A DNA stretch of 53,758 nucleotides. Source: Limisphaera sp. GTDB taxonomy: Bacteria > Verrucomicrobiota > Verrucomicrobiia > Limisphaerales > Limisphaeraceae. The stretch is from assembly GCA_025057755.1 (NCBI GenBank), contig JANWVC010000030.1, forward strand, positions 1-53,758, read 5' to 3'. Shown here piece by piece: positions 20,070-31,403 of the stretch. Both the position numbers and the translations under genes were made by a program. Under the pieces are notes generated by a model, which made no database searches, had not been told where the DNA came from, and saw only the letters and a list, made by a program, of their open reading frames with translations. Every line of letters begins with the position of its first letter. Position 1 is the stretch's first letter.

Positions 20070-20767
20070 GACAAGCACTGAGGTTGGCCCGGGCAACTGA
20101 TCAAGGTCCTTTGCATGCAGTTCATTGCGGGTGCATTCTATGGCCTCGCCAAGGGGCGTAAAGCATCGCCGTGCAACCCGAAGCATGGTCCGATCTCGCC
20201 ATCACTCTTGCAGAGTTCAAACCTTACACGGACCAGGTGGGACAACCACCGAAGTAGACCGATGCGGATCCCACATCATAAGACGGGCAACTAAGCCCTT
20301 CGAATGCCAAGGCAAAACTTCCCAGAATCGAATCATCCGCACCCGCAAAGATTTGTCCTGCACCCCCAGAAAGCAAACGTGCCAGCTTACCGATCAGAAG
20401 CGGGCTCGCAGCCTCAAGATGCAGAACAGACTTGGCCAAACATCGAGCAGGCGTTCATATTGCCCTCAAACCAAGCTCAAACTGTTTTCCCTCGCATGGT
20501 AATCGGGACCCAACCTGTCTTGGCGGATAAATCGAAGGGCTGACCGGACCCTGAACTGTGTGACCAAAATTCAAAGACGATTCGATACTGCTTGAATCAC
20601 GGGAGGGTGCCCAAGCCAAGCCCGCGCAACCTATTCAAGAGATTCCCTAACTACTCGCGGCCGGACGGAACCGGTAAACCGGCCGATTGCACAATCCACG
20701 AAAGGCGCCGTAAGCGTGTCACCCTGCGGGACCCAGATCCCGGACGACTTTCGAATCTTCCAAGGCC
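20070..20767. other. Intergenic region mutL/pseudopilin, no gene seen
   Basis: Almost 700 bp separate the pseudopilin stop from the mutL start, both genes being on the minus strand. Several short frames overlap each other but none is recognisable. The mutL promoter should lie here. No repeat or RNA structure was noticed. Confidence 0.35.
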
Positions 20768-21553
20768 TCAGTTGGGGTTCGCTGCAGGATCAGGAGTCCA
20801 GATGATTCGGATCTGAGGGACGATCGCGCGACCCTTGTTGGGGCTGCCCGAAGTGGTGTCCACCACAACAGGTCCACGCAGAGACTCAACATGCCCGTCG
20901 GCAAAGACCAGATTGCCGGCCCCTTGGTGCCGTGTCACAAAGCGGGTTGCATAACTGGCCGGCTGGCCTAAATCGGTATCCGCCTGAGCCGGATCCACTT
21001 TCGGTTCCGGCGACAAACGATTCTCCAAAAAAGCAACCGTCAACGCAGGCCGCTGAATCCACCCGGCTCGAACGATCCCGGAACCGCTTCGGAGCTTGGA
21101 ATTCATCGCCAACGAAAACAACACGTTGGCCAATGTCTCCGGTTGATCCGGAAACCGGGCCGATACACAGTGAAACAAGGAGTCCCTCTGGTAAAAGGCC
21201 GCCCGTTCGCGTACATAATCCCCAGCCGGCCGTTGACCCAACAAGCGGGGCAGCGCGTTATACCACACGTCTTCGGCGAGCGGGTCACTTACCTGCGCCC
21301 AATTGTTCAATCGGGCACTGGCTCCATGTGCCTCCCGAGGTAAACAATCTCCGTGATCCTGCGCGTAGAGAGTCCAAGCCAGCCCCCACTGCTTAAGTTT
21401 GTTGACACAAGTGATCCGGTGAGTCGCGGCTTTGGCCCGACTCAGCGCCGGCATCAACAAACCTGCCAAAATCGCGAGAACGGCAATGACGACTAGCAGC
21501 TCAATCAACGTGAAAGCCGCTATGCTAGGCCGCATTGGCACATGCCTGCTCAT
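20768..21553 (-). CDS. Prepilin-type N-terminal methylation protein, H-X9-DG type
   Basis: A 261-residue pseudopilin-like protein. Its N-terminus has a short leader and the type IV prepilin motif [21 protein letters not shown], with glutamate at +5 of the mature form, followed by [28 protein letters not shown]. Near the C-terminus is the [17 protein letters not shown] block, the H-x-D-G-type motif common in the very large verrucomicrobial and planctomycete families of such proteins. It is presumably processed by a prepilin peptidase and held in the inner membrane or assembled by a type II secretion-like machine; that is inference. Its ATG overlaps the stop of the upstream LTD/Ig gene by four bases (ATGA), indicating translational coupling. 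An internal ATG at 21535 is a possible alternative start. Confidence 0.85.
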   Translation of the reverse strand: MSRHVPMRPSIAAFTLIELLVVIAVLAILAGLLMPALSRAKAATHRITCVNKLKQWGLAWTLYAQDHGDCLPREAHGASARLNNWAQVSDPLAEDVWYNALPRLLGQRPAGDYVRERAAFYQRDSLFHCVSARFPDQPETLANVLFSLAMNSKLRSGSGIVRAGWIQRPALTVAFLENRLSPEPKVDPAQADTDLGQPASYATRFVTRHQGAGNLVFADGHVESLRGPVVVDTTSGSPNKGRAIVPQIRIIWTPDPAANPN

Positions 21554-23466
21554 GATCCGGGAAAAGGCAAAGCCACTCCCAACCGATAAAACATCATTGC
21601 GCCGGACCGAGGGATTTGATAGCGCCCGTCAACTGTGTTGGGAGAGAATCGGGTCATCTCGGCCCAGCTATCTTGCGGCCAGCCCATTCTGTCCGTCGAT
21701 TCCAACACATAGACGCGTCCGGGCGTTGCAGTCCAATACAGGATGAGTTCCGAGCCGAACGCGAACACGTGCAAACGCGGGATTTCCACGACCCGGCCCG
21801 GTGAGCCTACGTCTCCGTTCACGGCTTCAAAGGCGCCGTTTACGCCATTGGTTGCGAATCGGGTCAACACAGCCGCATGAGGCGTCTGCGGTTCCGGTCG
21901 GTCCGGGTCATACACAAAGGTGCGGCGCGGGTTGCTCGGCGCCGTGGTAAACATCACCCCGCAGAGGTAATCCGCATCCTCCACAGCAGCCGCGTTCCAG
22001 AGATAGACGGCATCCCCCGCGCTGCTCAACCCCAAGCCCGAACCCTGGTAGACGACAATCTTTAGAGAGGGCGGCAAGTGTGAATCCCCCCACCAAGACC
22101 GGAATCGTTCCGGCGTCATCGGCCGCGCGGCGGTGCTTTCCACAAAGATGATACTCTCGCCCGGGGAAATGATCAGGTCATTGGTGATAACAAAGGCTGC
22201 TCCAAGGGACCGAGAGTCGTCATCAAACCGGAAGCCACGCAGCGAAATTGGCCGCACGTCCAAGCTCGTCAGTTCCCACCAGTCCTGATAGTCACTGGAC
22301 CCGGTCGAGTGAACCTCCGTGATTAAGAGCCGAGGTTTTCGGGTCACCGTAAGCTGGACGGAATAATTGGTGGTCCCAGCCAGGTTGGACGCCCGAATCA
22401 TGTAAGTGGCCGTGTCCAATGGCCCCACCCGTTCCAAACGAAGCTGCCCCGAGTTTGCTCCAGGGATGGGAACTCCATTTTTAAACCATTGCAACTCCGG
22501 TACAGGCTGACCCTGTGCAGCCGCAACGAAGGTGACGGTTTGACCTTCGTACGCCTCCAAGGCCAACGGCACGCGCGTGAAAGTGGGCGGTACAGCCGCA
22601 TCCAGCACGGTGAGGGTGGCATTGGAACTCACCACGGTGGCCAACCCATTGCTCACCAGCACATTGTACAAGCCCGCGTCTGAAGCCTGGACAGCAGAAA
22701 ACTGCAGAACAGATCGAGTGGCGCCCGCCAACGGCAAACCGTTCTTTAGCCACTGATACCGTGGACGCGGCATCCCTTGCGCTACGACCACGAAGTGCGC
22801 GGGAAATCCCGCCACTGCGGTCACATTCGTCGGGTGACTCGTGATCCTCAAAGACACCGGCCCGCGATGACGACCCGGAGAACCTACGTCAGCCGACAAA
22901 GCTGCGACAAACGCTCCGTCTTGCCCCACCTGGCTGACGACTCCAAACGAACCATCCGCAGTACTGTACGTGAAACTATGGCCCGAGGTTGCGGGGCCAA
23001 AATCAACGCGATCCAATATATCCTCATCTGAAACAGCACCCGGTCCCCATAGAATCACGCTATCACCATTGCTGCTCAAACCGTTGCCCGAGTAAAACAC
23101 CACGCGTTGAGTTGCTGGTAATCCCCACCACGCTCGAAACGCTTCCGGCGTGTCCCAACCTGACACGTTGTTTTGGACAAAAAGGATGGTTTCACCCGCC
23201 CCGATGACCAAGCCGTTAAACGGAGCAGAATCCGCACCGGCCAGCCCGCCGTCGTTGTCATTCCAACGATAACCCGTCAGATCCACAGGTTCCGAGCCAA
23301 AGTTGGTGAGCTCCCAAAAGTCCGGCCCTTGAGTGACGCCCAATAGATTGTTCGTCGAAGCGGACGACATGGCCTCAGTAATGGCCAATTGCCCATGCCC
23401 AACTCGAGTCAACAGGAAGCACGCAATCCCCACCCAAACTCCCCAGCATAATGGCCTACGGCGCAT
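21550..23466 (-). CDS. Secreted protein with two lamin-tail (LTD) and two Ig-like domains
   Basis: A 638-residue exported modular protein of unknown role. A signal peptide is seen at residues 1-27 ([25 protein letters not shown]). An LTD-like domain (ITEAMSSAS, then [20 protein letters not shown]) covers about 28-205. Two Ig-like domains follow, recognisable by repeated [12 protein letters not shown] / [12 protein letters not shown] cores and by [11 protein letters not shown] and [12 protein letters not shown] second LTD domain ([21 protein letters not shown]) and a C-terminal beta module ending in [10 protein letters not shown] complete it. ATG at 23466 was chosen over the frame start at 23598 because the signal peptide follows it. 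Such proteins are usually cell-surface or extracellular. The 4-bp overlap with the pseudopilin gene suggests joint expression. Confidence 0.78.
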   Translation of the reverse strand: MRRRPLCWGVWVGIACFLLTRVGHGQLAITEAMSSASTNNLLGVTQGPDFWELTNFGSEPVDLTGYRWNDNDGGLAGADSAPFNGLVIGAGETILFVQNNVSGWDTPEAFRAWWGLPATQRVVFYSGNGLSSNGDSVILWGPGAVSDEDILDRVDFGPATSGHSFTYSTADGSFGVVSQVGQDGAFVAALSADVGSPGRHRGPVSLRITSHPTNVTAVAGFPAHFVVVAQGMPRPRYQWLKNGLPLAGATRSVLQFSAVQASDAGLYNVLVSNGLATVVSSNATLTVLDAAVPPTFTRVPLALEAYEGQTVTFVAAAQGQPVPELQWFKNGVPIPGANSGQLRLERVGPLDTATYMIRASNLAGTTNYSVQLTVTRKPRLLITEVHSTGSSDYQDWWELTSLDVRPISLRGFRFDDDSRSLGAAFVITNDLIISPGESIIFVESTAARPMTPERFRSWWGDSHLPPSLKIVVYQGSGLGLSSAGDAVYLWNAAAVEDADYLCGVMFTTAPSNPRRTFVYDPDRPEPQTPHAAVLTRFATNGVNGAFEAVNGDVGSPGRVVEIPRLHVFAFGSELILYWTATPGRVYVLESTDRMGWPQDSWAEMTRFSPNTVDGRYQIPRSGAMMFYRLGVALPFPGS

Positions 23467-23954
23467 TGACTCTACTATTTCGTACGCTCGTAACAGGTAA
23501 ACGACACCCGAGTGACGACTCTGTAACAGACTGGCCACCTCCTCTGCTCCAAAGCTTTGATTGCTCAGCGCAAGCAGGACGCGAACAACCCGATTCAAAT
23601 CAGGGGTTTGAACCCATTGATTGCCTCATGCCGGTCAGTTCGGTTTTCTGTTTCCTCAAGCCAACTCGGGCAGTGGTCTCTCAGGAAACGGAGCGTTCCT
23701 GATGCGCATGCATTCAAGTTGTAACCGGGAATATCTCTGGGCATGCTCCTGAAAAGCCGCCGGACCGCCCTGCCCAAAGCGGCACTCATAGACACAGCCT
23801 GCAACCTCGCGGCACGACGTACGCACGTAGTGCCCTGTGCCGCGCCGGCTGCCGAAACGTGCAAACACGACCTTTCGCTCGGTTCGAGACTTCCCTCCTC
23901 CACTTTTTAGTCCTAGACTGGTCAATCCGCGTGAGCGAGAAAATAGCGGTTTCC
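23467..23954. other. Divergent intergenic region LTD gene/uvrA, no gene seen
   Basis: This 488-bp region should hold the promoters of the LTD/Ig gene and uvrA. A small inverted repeat, CAGGAA / TTCCTG, spans 23682-23701. No convincing SOS (LexA) box was seen by eye. Confidence 0.35.
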
Positions 23955-26939
23955 ATGGCCCAATCTGTCATCCGGATCGGCGGGGCACGGGAGCATAACC
24001 TCAAAAATCTAACGCTGGAGATCCCGCGCGACTGCCTTGTCGTCATTACCGGGCTGAGCGGCAGCGGCAAATCGTCCCTGGCGTTCGACACACTTTATGC
24101 CGAAGGTCAACGCAAGTACGTGGAAAGTCTTTCGACCTACGCGCGCCAGTTCCTGGGCCAGTTGCAAAAGCCCGATGTGGACTACATCGAGGGGCTGTCG
24201 CCTGCCATTGCCATTGAGCAACGCAGTTCAGGGGGGAATCCACGATCGATCATCGCCACCACTACTGAAATCTACGATTATCTCCGCCTGCTTTATGCCC
24301 ACGCAGGTACCCCCCACTGTCCGGACACAGGCGGTCCTATAGTGACGCAAACAACCAGCGATATCGTAGATCGTCTTCTGGCATTGCCACGCGGGACCCG
24401 ACTCCAAATCCTGGCCCCGGTCGTTGTCCGCCAAAAGGGCGAATTCCGCGACGTTTTGGAACGCCTGGCCCGCGAAGGGTTTGTTCGAGCCCGTGTGGAC
24501 GGACACATGGTGGAACTGGGTGATTCGCAGAACCGGATCCGACTAGATCCCAAACAGTCCCACACCATCGAGGCCGTGGTGGACAGGCTCATTATAGACG
24601 AAAAAGTCCGTGTTCGGTTACAGGATTCGGTCGAAACGGCCCTCCGTTGGGGCCAAGGCCAGATGCACACGCTCCATCAAGCGCCCGCCACCTCGAACAC
24701 TTCAACCGTTGGCAACCCGTCAGAAGCATGGGTAGAAACCCTCCATTCCAATCGCCGTTTCTCTCCCGCCACAGGTAAAAGCTTTGAACCGCTGACACCC
24801 AAGCACTTCTCCTTCAACGCGCCTGCCGGCGCCTGCCCCGTCTGCCATGGCCTGGGGCAGAAAATGGTGTTCGACGAAGGTCTGATCGTGCCGGATCCGG
24901 ACAAATCTCTGGAAGCTGGCGCCATTCAGCCATGGCGCCGCGGTGGCAAACGCATGGTCACCTATTACAAGGCCCTTCTACGCGGCGTGGCTGCCCACTA
25001 CGGACAAAGCCTCGAAACCCCTTACAAAGATTTGCCTCCAGACTTCCGACGCGTGCTCATGCACGGTTCCGGTTCCGAGTCCATCGAATTCCGTTTCTGG
25101 CGAGCCGGCTCATGCCAGGTGGTGCACAAACCGTTTGAAGGTGTGCTCCCCAACTTGGAACGGCTCTACGCTGAGACCGAGAGCGAATATACCCGAAACC
25201 GGCTCAAAGCCTACATGAGCCCCCAATTCTGCGATGCTTGCCAAGGGAAACGCCTCAGACCAGAAGTCCTCGCTGTCACCCTAACCGACGGACGACCCGG
25301 TCGCCGTACGCGGCTGGGCCCCGGTCGGCCGGAGATCCCCGGCCTTTCCATCATGGATTTTTGCAGTCTAACGGTGGACCAAGCGCAAGAATTCCTCCGC
25401 GACCTGCAACTGACTGAGTTCCAGGCCAAAATCACTACCGAGATTCTGCGAGCCATCCGCTCACGCTTGGAGTTCCTTCAAAACGTCGGCCTTGGCTACC
25501 TAACCCTTGATCGTGAAAGCGGATCCCTCAGCGGGGGAGAAGCCCAACGCATCCGCCTGGCCACTCAAATTGGAGCCGGACTCGTCGGCGTTCTTTACAT
25601 TCTGGATGAGCCGAGCATCGGACTGCATCCCCGGGACAACGCCAGACTGCTTCAGACCTTGGAACGCCTCCGTGACCTGGGCAACTCGGTCATCGTGGTC
25701 GAACATGACGCCGAGACCATCTGTCGGGCCGATTACATCATCGACATGGGACCAGGTGCCGGCGTACATGGCGGCGAGGTTGTAGCCGCCGGCACCCTTG
25801 ATGAAATCCTGAAGCATCCCCGATCCCTGACCGCCAAATACTTGCGAGGCGAACTTTCCATCCCCGTGCCTAAACACCGGTTAAAACCAGACCCAGATCG
25901 TGGCTGGATTGAAATACGAGGCGCTACCGCCAATAACCTCAAGAATCTCGATGTGAAGTTCCCCCTCGGCTTGATCACGTGCGTCACAGGAGTCAGTGGT
26001 TCGGGGAAAAGCACTTTGGTGGACGACGTTCTGCGTCGGGCGCTCATGCGCCGGTTTTACGGAGCCAAAGATGTCCCCGGCGCCCATCGGGAGATCCGAG
26101 GTTACGAAAAACTCGAAAAAGTCGTCGTTATCGATCAAACGCCCCTCGGACGCACGCCACGGAGTAATCCCGCCACTTACACCGGCATCTTCAACGACAT
26201 CCGTGACCTGTTCGCACGCCTGCCCGCAGCTCGGGTCCGAGGCTATGGCCCCGGCCGATTCAGCTTCAATCTTCGCGGAGGCCGTTGCGAAAAGTGCCAG
26301 GGCGACGGCGTCCTGGCCATTGAAATGCACTTCTTGCCACCAGTCTACGTGCCTTGCGAGTCCTGCGGCGGCAAACGCTACAACCGAGAAACCCTCGAAA
26401 TCACTTACAAGGGACGAAACATCGCCGACGTCCTCGCCATGACGGTGGACGAAGCCGTAACTTTTTTCCGCGCGGTGCCCAACATTCATCAGGCCTGCCT
26501 CACCTTGGCGCAAGTCGGGCTCGGCTATTTGTGCCTCGGCCAACCGGCCACCACGCTCAGCGGCGGTGAAGCCCAGCGGGTCAAATTGGCCGCCGAATTG
26601 GCACGACGCACCAGCGGCCGAACCCTGTACATTCTTGACGAGCCCACCACGGGACTGCACTTCCACGATGTGGCCCGGTTGTTAGAGGTGCTTTTCAAAC
26701 TCCGCGACGCCGGCAACACACTCATCATCATCGAACACAACTTGGACGTCATCAAAGCCGCAGATTGGGTCATAGACCTCGGGCCGGAAGGCGGCGACGC
26801 GGGCGGCCAAATCATCGCCGAGGGACCGCCTGAGGCGATCGCTGCCTGTCCGCAAAGCCATACGGGACGTTTCCTCCGCCCATTGCTTGAATCAAGCTTG
26901 TGCTCATCCCAGGGGCCACTCACCAACCAATCAGCATGA
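23955..26939 (+). CDS. uvrA: UvrABC excinuclease subunit A
   Basis: UvrA is the damage-recognising ATPase of nucleotide excision repair. The 994-residue product has both ABC modules: the first Walker [10 protein letters not shown] (residues 33-41), the first signature [16 protein letters not shown] near 525 with [14 protein letters not shown], the second Walker [11 protein letters not shown] near 678, and the second signature [15 protein letters not shown] near 867 followed by [13 protein letters not shown]. Zinc-binding CxxC pairs occur as CPVC...CDAC in the first half and CEKCQGDG...CESCGGKRY in the second. ATG at 23955 precedes the conserved [14 protein letters not shown] strand. It is slightly longer than the usual 940-950 because of the C-terminal tail and small insertions. 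thyA follows after 197 bp. Confidence 0.96.
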   Translation: MAQSVIRIGGAREHNLKNLTLEIPRDCLVVITGLSGSGKSSLAFDTLYAEGQRKYVESLSTYARQFLGQLQKPDVDYIEGLSPAIAIEQRSSGGNPRSIIATTTEIYDYLRLLYAHAGTPHCPDTGGPIVTQTTSDIVDRLLALPRGTRLQILAPVVVRQKGEFRDVLERLAREGFVRARVDGHMVELGDSQNRIRLDPKQSHTIEAVVDRLIIDEKVRVRLQDSVETALRWGQGQMHTLHQAPATSNTSTVGNPSEAWVETLHSNRRFSPATGKSFEPLTPKHFSFNAPAGACPVCHGLGQKMVFDEGLIVPDPDKSLEAGAIQPWRRGGKRMVTYYKALLRGVAAHYGQSLETPYKDLPPDFRRVLMHGSGSESIEFRFWRAGSCQVVHKPFEGVLPNLERLYAETESEYTRNRLKAYMSPQFCDACQGKRLRPEVLAVTLTDGRPGRRTRLGPGRPEIPGLSIMDFCSLTVDQAQEFLRDLQLTEFQAKITTEILRAIRSRLEFLQNVGLGYLTLDRESGSLSGGEAQRIRLATQIGAGLVGVLYILDEPSIGLHPRDNARLLQTLERLRDLGNSVIVVEHDAETICRADYIIDMGPGAGVHGGEVVAAGTLDEILKHPRSLTAKYLRGELSIPVPKHRLKPDPDRGWIEIRGATANNLKNLDVKFPLGLITCVTGVSGSGKSTLVDDVLRRALMRRFYGAKDVPGAHREIRGYEKLEKVVVIDQTPLGRTPRSNPATYTGIFNDIRDLFARLPAARVRGYGPGRFSFNLRGGRCEKCQGDGVLAIEMHFLPPVYVPCESCGGKRYNRETLEITYKGRNIADVLAMTVDEAVTFFRAVPNIHQACLTLAQVGLGYLCLGQPATTLSGGEAQRVKLAAELARRTSGRTLYILDEPTTGLHFHDVARLLEVLFKLRDAGNTLIIIEHNLDVIKAADWVIDLGPEGGDAGGQIIAEGPPEAIAACPQSHTGRFLRPLLESSLCSSQGPLTNQSA

Positions 26940-27136
26940 CCGGCATCCCTCTTGCGCTCAACGATTCCCTTAACAACCGCTGGCGTGCGGTCACTGGTAC
27001 TGCCTATGGGCGAAAGCGCGCTCTTGCGGCGACACCCTTTGCGCCATCATCTCGGTTGAGGGAATCGAACGGTTCTTGCTTTCAGAAACGGATCGGCTTT
27101 TCTTACCCCTCTATCTGCAAGAATGCAGCGCTGCCA

Positions 27137-27931
27137 ATGAAACAGTACCACCAATTATTGGAGCATCTCCTGCACCAGGGCCGGTTCAAGGCTGATCGCA
27201 CCGGGACGGGAACCTACTCAGTTTTTGGATATCAAATGCGTTTTGATCTGCAGGCCGGATTCCCGCTCGTTACCACAAAAAAGATTCATTGGAAAAGCGT
27301 CGTTTATGAGCTGCTCTGGTTCCTGCGCGGCGACACCAACATCCGCTGGTTGCACGAACATGGAGTTACCATCTGGGACGAATGGGCCGCACCTGACGGC
27401 AGCCTGGGTCGAATCTACGGAGCACAATGGCGGGATTGGCGGACCGCCGACGGCCGCTCGATCGACCAACTCAGCCAGGTCATCGAGGAAATCCGACGCA
27501 ATCCATACAGTCGCCGACTCGTCGTCACGGCATGGAATCCGGGCGAGCTGGATCAAATGGCACTCCCGCCCTGCCATACGTTGTTTCAATTCTACGTGCT
27601 GGACGGACGGCTGAGTTGTCAACTGTACCAACGCAGCGCCGACGCCTTCCTGGGTGTCCCCTTTAATATCGCCAGTTATTCCCTGCTCACGATGATGGTC
27701 GCCCAAGTGTGCGACCTGCAGCCCGGTGAGTTCATCCATACCTTTGGCGACCTCCATCTCTATGCAAATCACGTCGAGCATGCCCGACTCCAATTGAGCC
27801 GCGTGCCCAAGCCTCTACCAACCGTGCGACTGAATCCGGCGGTGCGTCGGTTGGAGGATTTCCGCTACGAAGACATTGAACTGGTGGGTTATGATCCATG
27901 GCCAGCCATTAAAGCACCCGTGGCGGTCTGA
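27137..27931 (+). CDS. thyA: Thymidylate synthase
   Basis: ThyA methylates dUMP to dTMP with methylene-tetrahydrofolate as donor and reductant. The 264-residue product has the same length as the E. coli enzyme and the catalytic cysteine at position 146 in [12 protein letters not shown]. Other motifs: [71 protein letters not shown], and [12 protein letters not shown] [17 protein letters not shown] at 27137 gives the standard N-terminus [12 protein letters not shown]; the longer frame from 26900 runs back into uvrA. folA, which regenerates tetrahydrofolate from the dihydrofolate made here, lies 1.3 kb downstream, with a broken gene between them. Confidence 0.97.
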   Translation: MKQYHQLLEHLLHQGRFKADRTGTGTYSVFGYQMRFDLQAGFPLVTTKKIHWKSVVYELLWFLRGDTNIRWLHEHGVTIWDEWAAPDGSLGRIYGAQWRDWRTADGRSIDQLSQVIEEIRRNPYSRRLVVTAWNPGELDQMALPPCHTLFQFYVLDGRLSCQLYQRSADAFLGVPFNIASYSLLTMMVAQVCDLQPGEFIHTFGDLHLYANHVEHARLQLSRVPKPLPTVRLNPAVRRLEDFRYEDIELVGYDPWPAIKAPVAV

Positions 27932-27966
27932 GCCTTGGCCCTTGACGACTCATCCCGTGCCCATCC

Positions 27967-29217
27967 ATGCATGCGGCTTACTTCAGCCCGGATCCAACAG
28001 TGGATTCTCTTGACCAGCGCCACGGCGGCCCGGACTTTTGGGCCCTCGACCCGGGCATTCCTTTTCTGAATCACGGCGCGTTCGGGAGTTGCCCACATCC
28101 AGTTTTATCCCAACAGCATGCCCTCCAAGACTACATGGAGCGCCAACCCATCCGCTTCTTCGTGGATGAATTCCAAGCGCTCTGGGATCACGCCCGATCC
28201 GAACTCGCACACTTCCTCGGCGCAAATCTGGTACGCATCGTGTTCCTGCGCAACGCCACCGAAAGCGCCAACGTCCTACTTCGCGCTTTCAATTGGCAGC
28301 CGGGGGACGACGGGATCGTCACCAACCACGCATACAACGCGTGTCGCAATGGCCTCGAACGCGTCGCGCAAGGACATGGCGCCCACGTGCGGCTGATCCC
28401 CATTCCGTTTCCCATGGATGAGCCCAAAACTGTTGTCCACGCCGTCCTGTCACAGGTCATGCATCGCACCCGGCTGGCGTTGCTGGATCACGTAACCAGC
28501 CCTACCGGCCTGATTTTGCCGATTGAAACTCTGATTCCAGCTCTGAAACAGCTCGGGATCGAAACCATCGTGGATGGCGCACATGCTCCAAGCTTGCTGC
28601 CGCGGTGCCTCAATGCCCCCGACTGCCTCGGATACGCCGGCAACTGCCACAAATGGCTCTGCGCACCGAAAAGCGCCGCGTTTCTCTACGTGCGATCGGA
28701 TTTTGTTACGCGCTTCCCCCCGCTCATCACCAGCCACGATGCAAACAGCACACGCACAGATCGCAGCCGTTTCCTGCTCGAGTTCGGTTGGATGGGCACT
28801 ATGGATCCGACCCCTTGGGTTGAGTGTCCCTCGCGCCGTGCAGCTCGTGAGAGAGCTTCTCCCCGGCGGATGGACTGCCATCCAACCCAGGAACCGAACC
28901 CTGGCTCGGGACGCCCGAAACCGGCTGTGCGAACTCTTCGATCTCTCAACGCCTGCGCCCGATTCTATACTGGCAGCTATGGTAGACGTACCCTTGCCAC
29001 CTGCCTGCTTCACGGGATCCCCACTCATTCGGAGCGGCCTGGATCCCCTGCGCAACTATCTCTGACACCGACACCGCATCGAGGTGCCGTCTTTCCCTGG
29101 CCGCGACCGCCTGCGCGGTTGCTGCGTATCTCGGCCCATCTGTACAACGCGCGTTCCGATTACGAGAAACTCGCAGAAGCGCCGGCAAACTGGCGAAAAT
29201 CTTTGCGCAAGAGTTAG
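27967..29217 (+). pseudogene. Decayed class V aminotransferase (isopenicillin-N-epimerase-like)
   Basis: The N-terminal two thirds is a normal PLP-dependent class V aminotransferase: FLNHGAFGSCPHPV, NATESANVLLRAF, VDGAHAPS, and the PLP lysine in NCHKWLCAPKSAAFLY. After GWMGTMDPTPW the frame shifts at a GGG run (28817-28819): the expected LSVPRAVQLVRELLPGGW is found one frame over (28820-29062). That frame then meets an in-frame TGA at 29063-29065, just where a Trp codon would fit, and near 29090 a missing base returns the sequence to the first frame at VFPWP...RLLRISAHLYN. The two indels cancel, so a 416-codon frame survives, but about 85 residues of it are scrambled. Three lesions in 275 bp argue for a pseudogene; sequencing error is possible for the indels, less so for all three. 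Confidence 0.75.
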
Positions 29218-29238
29218 TCACCTGGGACAAATCGCAGC

Positions 29239-29736
29239 ATGACACCGCCACCGCTCCATCGCCCCCGTAGTTTCGAAGCCATCGCGGCCATGTCACTCAA
29301 CCGCGTCATCGGTGTGGCCGGCCGCTTGCCCTGGCACTTGCCCGAAGAACTCCGCTGGTTCCGCCAAACCACTCTCGGTCACGTGGTCGTCATGGGCCGA
29401 CGAACCTTTGAGGCCATTGGTCGGCCGCTACCGGGCCGCGACACAATCGTGCTCACGCGCCAAAACCAGGCATGGCCAGGAGTGCAGGTCGCCCGCACAT
29501 GGGAGGACGTTCGCAACCTGACCCACGGCCGCCGGGTGTTCATATGCGGAGGAGCCGAGACATACGCACAGGGCCTTTCTCTCTGTTCCGACCTTTACCT
29601 CACGATCGTCAACCGTGTCGTGGACGGTGACGCCTTCTTCCCCTCATTTGGAGACCAGTTTGAGTTGGTCCGCGAAATCCTTGCCACAAGCGAATTCCGA
29701 ATTCTGCATTACCGCGCCCGGACGGTCCCCACTTGA
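29239..29736 (+). CDS. folA: Dihydrofolate reductase
   Basis: DHFR reduces dihydrofolate to tetrahydrofolate with NADPH and so completes the thymidylate cycle begun by ThyA. The 165-residue product has the normal length and motifs: AIAAMSLNRVIGVAGRLPWHLPEELRWF (substrate and Met20 loop region), HVVVMGRRTFEAIGRPLPGRD, VLTR, and VFICGGAETYAQ (NADPH-binding Gly-Gly). The C-terminal strand is FRILHYRAR. The ATG at 29239 lies 21 bp after the decayed aminotransferase gene. thyA and folA are usually adjacent in bacteria, so the aminotransferase relic sits inside a typical pair. It is convergent with the NCS1 permease gene. Confidence 0.94.
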   Translation: MTPPPLHRPRSFEAIAAMSLNRVIGVAGRLPWHLPEELRWFRQTTLGHVVVMGRRTFEAIGRPLPGRDTIVLTRQNQAWPGVQVARTWEDVRNLTHGRRVFICGGAETYAQGLSLCSDLYLTIVNRVVDGDAFFPSFGDQFELVREILATSEFRILHYRARTVPT

Positions 29737-29841
29737 GGCGGCAATCCCCGCGGCTCCGTCCGCAGCTCGCCCTCAGGAAAAACGAAACCGTCGTTGGATT
29801 GTAGGTCTTCAGGACAAGTTCTGAAATGGGCCCAGCCCAAA

Positions 29842-31248
29842 TCACTTTGTGGCCTCGGCCAACGCGCCAGTCAGCGGCACCACCGGAGTCTGTAATCCCA
29901 TCTTAGCCGCCGCCGCATACACCCCAAAGCCCACCACAAAGGCCAACACCGGCGCTGCCGGCACACCCACGTTAAAATTGGGCAAGATGCCCACCACAAA
30001 GCCTAGCGCCCACGCCAACCATCCGGCCGGATTAAACCCAGATCGCGGCCCGGTCCAACGACCCCCATTCAGCAAGTAATCAGCCACCATGGCACCGCAG
30101 ATCGGACCAAACGAAGCGCCGATAATTACAAACACCGGCACCACCTTGCCAGCCCATCCGAACATCGCCAACACAATGCTCACAACAGTCCCAACGCCCA
30201 CCGAAACAAACGGGTTTACCTTCGGTAACGTGGTCTTGAAACTGTTGGCTGCGATGAAAGAAGAGAAGCAAGCAGGCGGAAACGCGGCCAGCGCCAGTAA
30301 CAGCCAGAAAATCTTGGCCGTGTCCTGCCCCACAATGCTGCCCATCAGCTCGGTCGCAGTCACGCCTGCAGGGGGTGTTCCTCCCGCCTGGCCATAAGCA
30401 CCCGCGACAATCATCAGGCTTAACCCGGCAGTGACCAAAATCGCCAAACCGATCCCAATCAGACCACCCATTTGCACATCCTTCTTATCCCGATTGTTTA
30501 CCCCAAAATCCACACCCGCAGCACCCGCCGTAGCAAAGAAGCCCACCACATAGGTCAACATCAACGCAAGAACCGCACCACTGCTGAGGGGATGCGCAAC
30601 CTTGCCTGCTGCAACCAGACTTTGTGGATCAAACCGACCCACACCGCCAACCGTTTTCACAAATAGAATCAACAAGATGACCAAAGGTAACAAGGGCAGA
30701 TAGGTCGCCACCTGGGCAACATACCTAATCCCTTTCAAACCCATAAAAGCCGCCAGAACCGCCCAGACAACAACCAACACCGCATGCCCGGGCACTGGAT
30801 AAGTGGATTCTGGCGACAGAGAGGTACCGGCGAAGGTGTTATATAACAACATGGAAGAAAAGAACGCATTTACGCCCAACCAACCAAATTGAAGCACGCC
30901 CATCAAAAAGCCCGGCATAATAAATCCCCCTTGAGCACCAAACGTAGAGGTCCCGATGATGTACAGCGGCAGGCCGGTTCGCATGCCAAACAACCCCGGC
31001 ACCAAATAAAACAGATAATGACAGGCAAGCGCCGACAACAGCAATCCTAACAAAGCCACTCCCAGACCGGCAGACAGGGCCTGACCACCGTTTGTGACCG
31101 GATCCCAAAAGACAAACCAAAGGAAAATGCCCGCATAGGTGGGCGCTGTGTTCTTATACCAAGGCGCTCGTTTTTCCGGAGAATTGGGCACCGCACTGGT
31201 GATGTAACTCGGCAACGAGGTTGCAGGTTGAGGCGTCGTCTGGTTCAT
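29842..31248 (-). CDS. NCS1-family nucleobase/cytosine permease
   Basis: A 468-residue inner-membrane transporter of the NCS1 (nucleobase:cation symporter-1) family with about 12 hydrophobic segments. Recognisable parts are APWYKNTAPTYAGIFLWFVFWDPV at the start, the GTSTFGAQGGFIMPGFLMGVLQFGWLGVNAFF helix pair, GIRYVAQVATYLP, and NNRDKKDVQMGGLIGIGLA. NCS1 proteins import cytosine, uracil, purines, hydantoins or the thiamine precursor HMP with protons or sodium; the substrate here cannot be fixed. Position beside pyrD/pyrK suggests a pyrimidine, which is inference. ATG at 31248 was chosen (MNQTTPQ); the frame extends to 31308. Its own promoter and leader hairpin precede it, so it may be regulated separately from pyrKD. 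Confidence 0.82.
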   Translation of the reverse strand: MNQTTPQPATSLPSYITSAVPNSPEKRAPWYKNTAPTYAGIFLWFVFWDPVTNGGQALSAGLGVALLGLLLSALACHYLFYLVPGLFGMRTGLPLYIIGTSTFGAQGGFIMPGFLMGVLQFGWLGVNAFFSSMLLYNTFAGTSLSPESTYPVPGHAVLVVVWAVLAAFMGLKGIRYVAQVATYLPLLPLVILLILFVKTVGGVGRFDPQSLVAAGKVAHPLSSGAVLALMLTYVVGFFATAGAAGVDFGVNNRDKKDVQMGGLIGIGLAILVTAGLSLMIVAGAYGQAGGTPPAGVTATELMGSIVGQDTAKIFWLLLALAAFPPACFSSFIAANSFKTTLPKVNPFVSVGVGTVVSIVLAMFGWAGKVVPVFVIIGASFGPICGAMVADYLLNGGRWTGPRSGFNPAGWLAWALGFVVGILPNFNVGVPAAPVLAFVVGFGVYAAAAKMGLQTPVVPLTGALAEATK

Positions 31249-31287
31249 GACACCGGTTTCCAAGTTGAAGAGGTTTGAACAGTCTCC

Positions 31288-31320
31288 GTTTCCCATGCCC
31301 ATCTGCACAGCATGGGAAAC
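31288..31320 (-). promoter_or_regulatory. 11-bp perfect hairpin in permease 5' leader
   Basis: GTTTCCCATGC (31288-31298) and GCATGGGAAAC (31310-31320) form an 11-bp uninterrupted stem with an 11-nt loop. In the permease transcript it lies 39 nt before the ATG at 31248. It matches no riboswitch consensus I could recall (THI box, purine, preQ1 were considered). It could be an RNA regulatory element or a protein operator. Confidence 0.55.
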
Positions 31321-31403
31321 GCATGCCTACCGTCTGCTGCATCAGATTGCGCTTCTGACCGACCCGGTCGCACCGCCCGGTGCACCCGCGCTCGGTGGGT
31401 CCC

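Noticed and set aside
23575..23635. tRNA-like T-arm (TTCAAA within a GC stem) upstream of uvrA
   Set aside because: The stem pairs for only three bases and no acceptor, D or anticodon arm can be built around it.
31249..31397. THI-box riboswitch upstream of the NCS1 permease (as in cytX)
   Set aside because: The CTGAGA and ACC...TTGAACCTGAT hallmarks are absent in the leader.
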